From Catenaria anguillulae PL171 (Eukaryota > Blastocladiomycota > Blastocladiomycetes > Blastocladiales > Catenariaceae): a stretch of 64,000 nt of DNA. The stretch lies in assembly GCA_002102555.1 (NCBI GenBank), contig MCFL01000016.1:186001-250000 (forward strand), written 5' to 3'. The translations under genes and the position numbers were made by a program. The notes under the pieces are model-generated. The model was given only the letters and a program-made list of their open reading frames with translations, did no database searches and was not told the DNA's origin. Each line of letters begins with the position of its first letter. Position 1 is the first letter of the stretch. This document shows positions 23,242-32,685 of this stretch, one piece after another.

Positions 23242-24662
23242 TGTAGAATCATATTTTTTTTTTTTTTTTTTGGCAGCAGGGCCGAAGCACGGAAGGACAA
23301 AGGCATGCCGGCGGTCCGAGACAGCTACACCCACGCGCAGCCGCCTCATCATCCACACGGGCAATTACCCTCGCCTACCACCTGCCGAACACAAACCAAA
23401 TCAAAACCCGAAAGTACACTATCCCAACCATTATACCAGTTCCGAGGTCGAGGCGTCACGCCCCGTCGGGCGGATCGTCAGGGGGTTTCGGGTATGTAAG
23501 GTAGGTGATTTGTGGTCGCCATACGTGTGTGTCCATGAATAAATGTGTCAGAAAGAGATAGTCTCCGCTGACTCTCCATGTCGCTGGTTGGCGGAAGGTA
23601 GCGTCATTTGCACAGCAGGAGGCAGGTCGGTCGAGTTGCTCGAGGCATGTTGGGCACACACCAGCTTGTGTGGGATCTCGCTCTGTGGGTTGTCGCCGTT
23701 GAGGATCGTTGCTGGCTCGTTCCTGTTGCGGCAGAGTTTGTGGGATATTGGCAATCCTCTTGCATCGTTCCTTCCATACATCCGTGAACAGTATGTTGCT
23801 GCAGACAAAGACTGTCGCTGCCGTCCATCTTTTCGCCATCTGGTAGTGATCTTTATCTTGATTTATTCTGTATAGTTCGGCCATATGGAGGCCAATCTTT
23901 TCACGTACTGTAACATTGAGCATACCGCACGCCAGTTCCTGCAATGGGAGCCATTCAACTCGTTCTAGTGCGAAGAGGGAAAGCGTTGATCCTCTGCCCG
24001 ACGGTGAGTCTTCCTTGCCACCTAGCTCTGTAATCTGATCCAGTGTCTCATTGAGTATGTTCCTCCGGCTAAGGTATTCATAGAACGACCACCGCAGCTT
24101 TGGCGCTATTGGCGGCCCGCCCATCTGTTCGTTGATTTCACATTCCAGCGCATGCTCAATGTCGTCGAAGACTTGTCTTCCGTGTTGTAGGCAGACTGGG
24201 CAGTACGGTGAGCTCGTGCCATAGAAACGGTGCTTGTGCTCAGCCGTGGGAAGGAGGCTGCTCACGACCTTGAGGACAAATCGGCGTTTGGCATCCAGCT
24301 CATATGATGTGAGGCGAGAGTTTTTGGCAAAGGACCGTTTGCCGTGGTAGTGATAGGCAAAGAGATCGATGTCGATAGCCTCTCCAGCATAGCCGAGCTT
24401 GAGCTTGGGCGGCAACGTGGTGCGCCATCGGTGTTGGGTCACGAGATTGATGAGCCGGGACGGGTCTAAGGACATGGGAATGCCGCGGAACAGCACCGTT
24501 GGTATATCTAGTGTTTTAAGGAGTGCTGGAGACAATACTACACGCGGTGAGCCTGCGTCGAATTGGCCGGCGCATTTGTCTGCAATCTCATTGTATAGCT
24601 CGCCGCTGTGGCCTCGGACCCACTCGAGCGTCAGTGTTAGTTCCTTTAATGTAGAATCATAT
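23242..24662 (-). mobile_element. 5'-truncated LINE retrotransposon with poly(A) tail
   Basis: Minus-strand remnant of a non-LTR retrotransposon. It retains the end of an RNase H domain (EWVRGHSGELYNEIADKCA) and a C-terminal tail with the cysteine/histidine cluster CPVCLQHGRQV...EHALEC usual at LINE ends. The 3' end is an 18-A tail (T run at 23254-23271). A 13-bp direct repeat, TGTAGAATCATAT, flanks it at 23242-23254 and 24650-24662, as expected of a target-site duplication. Endonuclease and reverse transcriptase are missing, so this is a 5'-truncated dead copy of about 1.4 kb. The open frame across the tail suggests it is fairly young. Confidence 0.8.
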
Positions 24663-24663
24663 A

Positions 24664-25697
24664 TTGCCCGTTTCACTGAAAATTTGGCGCCGACGATCAG
24701 CGCCTCCGACGAGACAAGTGCGCCGACGATCCCGCCGTGGGAGGCACATTGAAATATTGAACAGAGACAATATCTCACTCTTTAATCCGCAAAGTATATC
24801 CATTTGACGGCTTCAAGTCTTGAAGCAATACACTTCGCATTATCATCGCTGCCATTCTTCATCAACATTCCAATCGACCCACTTGAACTTGTTCTTGCCG
24901 ACCTTGATCCTCTTCTTGTTGGACGAGTCCTTGTAGCCCCAGCACTTGAGGAGCCTGAGGGAATGAAGCTTGTTGCAAATGGCAGCGACCAGCGACGTCA
25001 TGTTTTGCGCAACGACGGAGATCGTGACAGCGTCACCCGTCTCCTTGGCGGAAACATAGTTCTTGGGCATCACGTTGAACTTGAATGTGCGTAGGGTAGC
25101 TGCGGAACCGTCGCTGTTTTGCGTCGCCGGCGGTTGCCCCTCGACGCGCTCGTCCTCACCCGAGTCGTTTCCGTCTTGATCGGGCCAGAGGCGATCCGCC
25201 TTGAACAGTGGACGAGGGGCGCATGGAAGGGGATGACGGCAGTGGTGAGAGTGGCGAAGTGCGTCGGAACGCCATCGAACGGCGAGGAGAGCGGCGAGGA
25301 GTTTCGGGCATGCTGATTTGATGCAGACGTTTTCCATATGCTTTTGAGAAAGTGTATTTAAAGACAAAGAGTGTGCATTGGCAAGCACAGCAATGGCTGG
25401 GAAAAGAGAGAAAAAACATTTGGCGTGAAAGGTCACAGTTCACGCGACTGAGACTGCTATTCATGTGCTTTAACAGGTTGGCCGGAGCCGTAGCTGAGGG
25501 AGCCGGATTTAAACCAATGCTCATTAAGGAAGAAAATTCAGAATTTTATTTTATTCAACTTTCCCGAAAGGGCATTTATGGTTATGCATAGTAAATTGTG
25601 GTGCTACTGGCGGTGTAAGTGAGCGGCGCTATCGTCGGCGCTGTCGTGATCGGCGCTGTCGCCAAACGCGCCGAGAAATTTTACAAGACCGCCGCAA
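24664..25697. mobile_element. 1-kb DNA element with imperfect terminal inverted repeats
   Basis: The left end TTGCCCGTTTCACTGAAAAT and the reverse complement of the right end TTGCGGCGGTCTTGTAAAAT align, and similarity continues for about 70 nt through AGCGCC and GCGCCGACGAT blocks. TTGC...GCAA is flanked by TA on both sides (24662-24663 and 25698-25699), a possible TA target duplication. One minus-strand ORF lies inside. No transposase motif is visible, so it is either non-autonomous or an unfamiliar transposon. The LINE at 23255-24649 landed exactly at its left end. Confidence 0.5.
24843..25337 (-). CDS. Hypothetical ORF inside the inverted-repeat element
   Basis: An ORF of about 165 codons from ATG 25337. 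The N-terminal third is Arg/Ser/Pro-rich and may be read in another frame from ATG 25311 (MPETPRRSPRRSMAFRR). The C-terminal part looks like a small folded domain (TLRFFKFN-type strand, NYVSAKETGDAVTISVVAQN) and ends very basic (DSSNKKRIKVGKNKFKWVDW), suggesting nucleic-acid binding. A TATA-like TTTAAATAC lies about 25 nt upstream. No family recognised. It could be the element's own protein or a captured gene. Confidence 0.4.
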   Translation of the reverse strand: MENVCIKSACPKLLAALLAVRWRSDALRHSHHCRHPLPCAPRPLFKADRLWPDQDGNDSGEDERVEGQPPATQNSDGSAATLRTFKFNVMPKNYVSAKETGDAVTISVVAQNMTSLVAAICNKLHSLRLLKCWGYKDSSNKKRIKVGKNKFKWVDWNVDEEWQR

Positions 25698-25784
25698 TAT
25701 TGATTGGCACTGACTGAATCAAGACGACACAACTGACAATCGATCGAACAGATCACTCAAAAAGGCATCTGCATACATATCTGC

Positions 25785-28700
25785 CTACAATGAATGCGGC
25801 TCTGGCTTTGCACCGGACTGCGACATGCCTCTAGTCCTAACCGCCGTGCTCGTACTCAACCTCTGCCCACTAATGGCAGGTTTCCCACTGTTTCCAACCG
25901 CTTGCTCACCTCCTCCTCCCACACCGCTTGCGCTGGCCGGCGAAATCGACCCTCCGGGATACATGCCCACAAACGACTCGCCCTTGTGCACCTTTGCAAA
26001 CACAAACGCATCGATCCACATGCTCGCCTCCACAACCGTTGGCGCCATGAGATCATAAACCATGCCGTTGGTCAGCGTCAGCGTAAAGATGGTACTCGAT
26101 CCGATCGGACTGTGCACGGCCATGTCCATGATGTTGGATGCGTTGCTCGTGGTGCTGAGCATGGCGCCGGTCGAGGAAACGGAGCGCGACGGCCGTTTCC
26201 TGGGAGACGCGCCGAGGGCGCTAGACGAGGGATTGGCACCAACTGATGAAGAGGTGGTCGAGTCCGACTGTGAAGTCGCCGGGGTGGGAAACACGAAGGC
26301 GTTTACAGCGGCGAGCTCATCTGACAAGATGGCGTCACCGTGGTCGCTCGGATCATTCTGCACACGGATACACATTGAAGCCGTGAGCCATGCTGCCAAT
26401 CGATCCAAATAGGAAAAAGCAAAAGAAAAGCTGCAAGAACGTACACTATCCAACGGATCAAACACAATGAGAGCATGCTCAGGATAAATCATCAACCTGG
26501 CCGCCCGCCACGGCGCCAACCATTTCCACTTGCGGCTCTTTGCACTGCGATAACTCACAAGCCCCTCCTTGACATACGGCAACGGTGGGGCCAGCTTGAT
26601 GCCATTTGCAATCGCGTCCGCATGCGTGCTCTTTCTCGGCTTCCCACTGCCTGCCACACCCGACGTGGCAGATGTGTCGCCAACGGCACCCCCAGATCGC
26701 ATGTCGATGTCGACGCTCATGCCGCCGTCGGCATAGTAGGATGAGTACCTTCCTGAGGTCGAGTGCGATGCCGATTGGCCGCCACGGTTGCGGGACGAGC
26801 CCTTGGATCCACTGTCTTTGCGTAGGGTACGGAGAAGGTGGACAATGGTTGGAGAAGCAATCACGGCGACAATCGGGCAAACGGTGAGGAAGATTGTGCC
26901 GGCAATCATGGCAAACTCGAGTTCAGGGCCGAGGACATCGGACGAGGCCAGCGGAACCGAAACGGCGCAAATCATGACCGAATTCGCGAGACAGAAGCCC
27001 AAGTTGCGCGACTCGCGGAACAGCGCACTTGCTTTGCGCGTCTTGAACGACCCAAACAGGGCAACAAGCAAAGCAATCCTTGTACGGCACCTGACAGGGA
27101 AATGAATACCTTATCAACGACAGCCTGTGCCTCCTTTTCAGGGCGACACACTGTCCTGCGACTCGTGGCCAGCTTCAAGTCAATGGGAATGCGTGGACCC
27201 GTCAATGTCCATGCGACGAGTAGGGCAAAGCACAGTCCCAGAGTCGAGAGAACAAGAATGGCCAATTGCCGCGACGAAAGCCCAAGCGAGTTGCGCCCCT
27301 GTGCCATCTTCCCTTGCTTGCCTGCCAACATGGACTGTGGGTTGAAGATGCCCAGCAGCACTTTGCGTGCAAACGGATTGCGGTGCGTGAGATACACGTC
27401 CACTTGGTTTGCGGCTGTTCCCACTAGCAACAGCCCGGATCCCAGAGTGACTGCCCAGGGTTGAATCAGGCAGGTTGCAGACGATGGAGCGCCAATGTAC
27501 GTCACGGGCACAGCAAGCGCAAGCGCAGCGCCCGCCAGCATACACAGTTGCAAGCTTGGGCGGATTGTGCGTGATGTCCACGGCGCAGAGATGCGTGTCG
27601 GGGTGCACACGAGCAAAATGAGTGCAAACACGACAATTTCTGCGGCGAGCACAACGGCAAGCACAAGCTGGGCGAGCGGGTGTGATAGAGAGATGTTGGT
27701 CGGAGGGCCCAAGAAATCGATTCCGAGCGTTTCGGCAATGCGCTGGTTGATTGCGTCGAGGGCCACAACAGGCGTATCTTGACCCAGAATGACGTTCATC
27801 ACTGACGTTGTGACTGATGTGGAAATCGTCGACCATTGCGTTCCCGCTGCTGTAGACGGGCGGGCAAACAACTGTGAACAACAAGTGTGTCGTCAGCTCG
27901 CGTGAACCGCAAGGGTGTGTGTAACACATGCGCTTTGGTGTACATTGGTATCTCGGTACATGTCGCAAACCCCAATAGCAGAGCACACGGTGTTATCTGC
28001 GGGAACAGAGCGGGAATCAAACTGAGCCATCAGTGCATGAAAAAAAAGTGCATAACGAAGCGGTCAGGTGGTACCAGTCCAGAGCTGCGACAGACTTGGT
28101 CCAATTCCATGCGACACGGCCCTTGCTCGCTGCACTTGTGGGCCAGCCAGCCATTGCGCGACCGCCAATGCATCCTGCAAGGAGCTCGTTGTTGTCGCAC
28201 TGACACCACGGCCAAACTCGCAGCCACGGCAACTTTTCCCGGAATCGGGACACGCGTCCATGGGAAAGTGGGTGGGGCAGCCGAGAGCGACTGCGGCAAC
28301 CAATTCCAATGGCGCACGACAACAGCATTCCCTTGCACCCAGAAATCGAGTGCGCCGAGGTCGTCTGCCGCAACTGCTGGTGCTCCAATAGTGGCGGCTT
28401 GGATCCATTGCCGAAGCAAGGCAAGGGCATGGAGCGCGTTTGGACGCTGAGCGCCTGTCGAACTTGTTGGCAGCGATCGGTCGCGGGTGAGCAGAGCCGT
28501 GTTGTTTGAGGCGAGAAGCTCGAGGAAAGTCAGCGTGAGGCATTCTGTCGCGCGAAGTGGAAGCAAAAGACCGATTTGCGCTGGGTTTGCAGTTGTTTCC
28601 TTGGCGAGAATGGCGTTGACGCTTTGCGCGATTTCGTTCCACTGCGGACAACATGAGCGTATCAGAATCGTAGATTGTTCTTCAATAGTCTTGATATGAG

Positions 28701-29654
28701 CGTATGTACCGTTGACAGCTTGGCCTCGACATTGTTGTTTTGAAACAGGTCTGTTCGTGCATACAGCATGCCAAAGTCCAACGTTGCTGGAATACCATAC
28801 CTGTAGCATTTGAGCATGAGTACACAGGACGAGCATTGCTTCACGAAAAACGTCTGATTCCGAACCAAGTCTTGTTGAAAACAGAATGCTCCATGGCCAC
28901 ATGCGCGTGCTGGTCAGCGACTTGGCTCGATACGGTTGTATTGAGATTTGTGAGAAGCGGTGCCAGAACCGGTGTCCAAATCGCTGCGTTATTGTTGTGT
29001 TCGTCAGCTCAAGGAATATAGTCCCGCCAATCTTGGCTTCTGGGGGCGCATACCATCATAAAGCACAACATCGGCTGTTCGACCTGTCAGAGCTGTCCGA
29101 ACGCTGGTGATGAGCTCTACAATGCACCTAGCGCGACGGTCAGTCCCCGAAAGTTGAACAATTGCAATACTCGAGTCATTCCAGCACCATCGCTTGTTTC
29201 TCCAGCCTGTTGTTGTTCCGGAGTATGGTCGATTAATGATCGCAAGCTTCCAAGACGAAATCATGGCAGACATACCGCCCAGTTCAATACGATGTTGATC
29301 CCTGAGCTCGCGCTCCAAGCAATAGCCAAGGGCTCCAGGACTGGCCGCTCAAGCGAAACATTTAAACTGCTTGGCACTGCTCCAATTTTCGATCGCGTGA
29401 GAACTTGCTGCTCTCGTTTCTCCAGTCCAGTCAAGTACTTGACGTACATGGCGTGAGCAATACTCGGACGGTCCGTTGTTGACCAGCTGTACAATTTCAA
29501 ATCAAGCGTCAACCGTGTCGTCAAGTTGCCTGAGCGACAAGGTCGACAACTGTGGACATGAAAACATACTGACTAGCACGACTAAAGCGCAAGTCACAAC
29601 CAGAATTGAGCAGATGAATGCGTAGAGTCTCATGGTGAGGGGCTGTAAGCGGGT
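25785..29654 (-). CDS. Receptor: solute-binding domain + 7TM (class C-like) + PH-like domain
   Basis: Large multi-exon minus-strand gene. The start region has a signal-peptide-like helix (MRLYAFICSILVVTCALVVL, ATG 29633; 29654 is also possible). The extracellular part resembles bacterial ABC solute-binding proteins: RTADVVLYDG, YGIPATLDFGMLYARTDLF, DFWVQGNAVVVRHWNW, DALAVAQWLAGPQ and FARPSTAAGTQW. Seven hydrophobic helices follow, from HPLAQLVLAVVLAAEIVVFA to AMIAGTIFLTVCPIVAVIAS. They have the class C GPCR cysteine pair (SSATCLIQPW; RRTVCRPE) and the helix-5/6 basic-Glu pattern FKTRKASALFRESRNLGF. The cytosolic tail has a PH-like fold split by an 85-residue insert (YVKEGLVSYRSAKSRKWKWL ... 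EASMWIDAFVFAK). One clear intron is 26358-26444. Frame changes near 27080 and 28240 are probably sequence errors. It likely senses a small extracellular ligand. Confidence 0.75.
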
Positions 29655-29921
29655 CATGAGCGGCAGGGGAACACCCCAAGCTGGTATGGTCCAGACTTGG
29701 GCCATTCCATCAGGGCAACCTTGTTGCGGCGTCATGGACCCCAACCATGGGAACCTGTGAAACGCGTCACTTTATGCGCGGACAGTGTTCGTGTGCATCT
29801 GGCGTGAACAACAAAAAGAAAAGATTGCCAGTCAGCAAAGAACCAAAAAGAACCAACTGCAGCTGGTCGCGAGGGGATGGTGGGTGCACATGGACGAAGA
29901 AAAATGACTCAAAAGGAGGAG

Positions 29922-29993
29922 AGGGGCCAGCCGGAGTTGAACCGGCGACCTATCGATCTGCAGTCGATTGCTCTACCACTGAGCTATAACCCC
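29922..29993 (-). tRNA. tRNA-Cys (GCA)
   Basis: A 72-nt cloverleaf on the minus strand without an intron. The acceptor stem GGGGTTA pairs with TGGCCCC. The D arm is AGCTCAGTGGTAGAGC, the anticodon loop reads GACTGCAGA with anticodon GCA, and the T arm is GCCGGTTCAACTCCGGC. The discriminator is T, as is usual for cysteine tRNAs. It lies about 270 nt upstream of the divergently oriented gene at 30243. Confidence 0.95.
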
Positions 29994-30242
29994 TGTTTAG
30001 GAGCAGAAACGATGCTGTATTTATTGCACGGGCCCAGAATCACATGATGTCACGTGTGTGCCATAATGATCGCCAGACGCCCAAAGAATGAGCAGAGGCA
30101 ACATTTCGGTGAGATGCTATGGCCGTTCCATCCCGCCTGTATGTACCGTCAGCAGTCCCGACCTTGAGCAATGTACCATTAAGCCAGCCCACACACCCAG
30201 TCTTGTCTTCCAGATTCCCCCACCAGCCGTGATCTGATCATC

Positions 30243-31274
30243 ATGTCAAACCCGCACAACCCTCAACTTCCAGCACAGCCGCCAGTCGGCTTTCCAGATG
30301 ACCACCACTACCCGTCGCACCTCAAGAAGGAGGTGGCCGGCCATCTGCTCACGGTGCGGCGTAACCTGCAGGAACTCATTACGATCGCCGAGCAAATGCG
30401 CGCCATGAACGAGCACAACAAAAAGTATCCGCACCTGCCTGATACCATGGCCACCTACACGTCGTTTTTGCAGGCGCTCGAGCACAATGCCGTCAAGCTG
30501 TCGAGTCTAATGCAGCAGCTTCCTGCGAGCTTCAAGAACCAGGTTGTGCTTCCATTTGACGTGAACGGCGTGCACCATGGAGGGCAAGGTGTACAGCCGG
30601 ATTGGCTGTTGACGTGCGCTGAGCCAAGGCTGAGGCATGAGCGGGCAGAGATGGTGAATGCGGGAAGGGTCGAGCTGTTGCAGGCTTTGGCCAAGCGGGA
30701 CGAGGCGAACGCAGCATCAAGTGTGGGCATGATGGGACGACCGGCGGCCAAGCGGCGGCTCGGATTGAGTGCTGCGCTTGGAAGTATTTCGGCACCTGGC
30801 AGCAGTTTGGGCGAGGGTGGTGGAGGGCAGGCGGTGCCAGAGCGGTCGGATCAGGAGTTGCTCGAGCGCATGCAGGTGCAGTTGAAGTGTTTGCCCTGTG
30901 TCGGCCGCTCTCATGAGATTCTGACGCTGAGCTTGTCGCACTCTGTGCATTGTACGTAGGCACGCATCACATTCCACGACCGCATCGTCAACGCAACCGA
31001 AACCTACATTCGCGACTCGTTTGTCGCCAAGGAACACAAGCTGTTTCGCCCGTACGTGGACGGCCAGCGTGACGACTTTGACGACGTTGAAGTGGGTGTG
31101 ACAACCGCCGCCCAGTCCACGTTTGCGCGCCCATCCCGGCCAGCGCGTTCGATGCATGTCGCACCACCAATGGATTCGGCAAACTTGGGATCAGGTGGCA
31201 ATGGCGTGGAGAAGATGGATGCAGGGAGGATGACCAAGTTGAGCGGGATTGTCGAAAGTATGGTCAGGCGGTAA
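30243..31274 (+). CDS. MED8-like protein (possible Mediator subunit)
   Basis: Exons 30243-30875 and 30960-31274 join in phase to 315 residues. The N-terminal half is helical (VAGHLLTVRRNLQELITIAE; MATYTSFLQALEHNAVKLSS) and is followed by QVVLPFDVNGV and a DWLLTCAEPRLRHERAEM stretch. That order (helical pair, short strand to proline, then LLxxxxxPxxE) is what I expect of Mediator subunit 8, which links the head module. Similarity is weak, so the name is a suggestion. The middle is Gly/Ala/Ser-rich. The second exon (ITFHDRIVNATETYIRDSF) is helical and ends in a basic tail. Confidence 0.4.
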
Positions 31275-31714
31275 CCTGTTTGTGGTGAACCGTTGAAATG
31301 GGCTGAAAATCATTGTCGATGTACCCGTCATTTTCAATTCTTTCCGCCCGTTTTGTTCTGGCTTTTCTTTTTTTTTTTGGCTCTGCGCTGCTAATAATCT
31401 GGACGGGTTTCTCACAAAACTGAAAAGAACATGTCCGCGTCACAGCGACATGCATGGTGCGAGCACCAGTCAGGTGCCATGGCGCCGGATCACTCGCACG
31501 ACACCTCACGTCCACGAAAATGCCTCGTTCCTGTACATCCAGCTCGCATATCAGAAAGAAGGGGTTCTTTCATGGCAACACAACCAACAATAAGAGATCC
31601 AACCGATGGCGACGAGGCAACAAACGAAGTCGAAATGACAGGGGACAAAGAAGACAACCGATCACGCCGACAGCGCCATTGCAACAAACACCGACATGTT
31701 TCTGGCGGAGCAAC
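31275..31714. other. convergent 3' flanks, nothing recognised
   Basis: Gap between the convergent MED8-like and RPL39 genes. It contains a T-run near 31368 and no supported gene. Confidence 0.4.
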
Positions 31715-32328
31715 TTAGATGTTGAGCTTGGTGCGGCGCCAGTTGCGGCGCTTGGCGTTGTAGCTAGTCAAAAGGTGTGAGGCGATGGCTCAGAGGTTAG
31801 ACCTGCATTTTTCTGCATGCAATCGAACGAAAGGGGGCGATAGAGAGCGACGAACCGGATGGTGTTGTCCGTGCGCAGGCGGATCCACTGGGGGATGGGG
31901 CGGTTCTGGCGCTGCTTCTTGCCGAGCACACGCTTGATCTTGAAAGTCTTGTTAGACGGCTGCGGGAGCGAAAATCAGTTGTCAGTTTTGGCACCGTAAA
32001 GTGGTTTCGGAGAATCAATCGTCATGTATCGTCGCCGTCCAGAGTTCCGAGACGGGTTGTTGAGTTGGAGGAACGATGAGGCTCTCTACGCTCAATTGTC
32101 TCGAGGTGTCGGACGGGGCCGCATGCCAAGAACCGAAGGCAACATTGATGATTCGTGCCGAGTTGAGGTTGAGGCGTTAGGGCAGAGGTTCTGGAAGGGC
32201 ACAGCGCATTCAGGTAGCGATGTTTCGGGCAACGCGGGCATCCATTCCTCGGCGCGAGTTTGGTGACGACGACACATGACGCTGGGTGGTAGATTCAGAG
32301 TGAAATGCATGGGGAATTTACTAACCAT
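31715..32328 (-). CDS. RPL39: 60S ribosomal protein L39 (eL39)
   Basis: Three exons: ATG alone at 32326-32328, then 31856-31959, then 31715-31763. They give 51 residues, the universal length. [37 protein letters not shown] and [12 protein letters not shown] match the family closely. eL39 lines the ribosomal exit tunnel. The first intron (366 nt) begins directly after the initiator codon, with donor GTTAGT. A very early intron is common in RPL39 genes of other eukaryotes. The second intron is 92 nt. The TATATAA motif near 32530-32540 could be the promoter. Confidence 0.96.
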
Positions 32329-32685
32329 TTTCGGTAGCTCGACGTGGTGTCAAATAGAATGGTCCAGTCGTGTAACACGTTGAAGCAGTGGATGCTGTGG
32401 ATGGGTGTGGCGCAGAGGATCTGCACGGACTCTTGAGCATCATCGACGGGCCGCTGTTATGCCGATCGCTCGCGTCAGACACGGAACACTTGCAAGAAGA
32501 ACCAGCGGACAGCAGTCGTGTATTTACATACTTATATAAACGACATTTGGGATTGCATTAACATTGACACACACACTGAATTTCATTGAACGAAAGAAAC
32601 GAGAGTTACACAAGAACAGACGAGCGAGTAATGACATGGGAGCACAAACACAATTGAAGAAATCAATACAGCAAAGCGATATGAA
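32329..32685. promoter_or_regulatory. RPL39 promoter / VID27 3' flank
   Basis: Contains a TTATATAAAC box at about 32532-32541 that can be read on either strand. It would lie about 200 nt upstream of the RPL39 ATG. No gene is seen. Confidence 0.4.

Noticed and set aside
24650-24778. Upstream part of the open frame as more LINE RNase H
   Set aside because: The target-site duplication and the inverted repeat of the DNA element both begin here, so the open frame simply runs on into flanking sequence.
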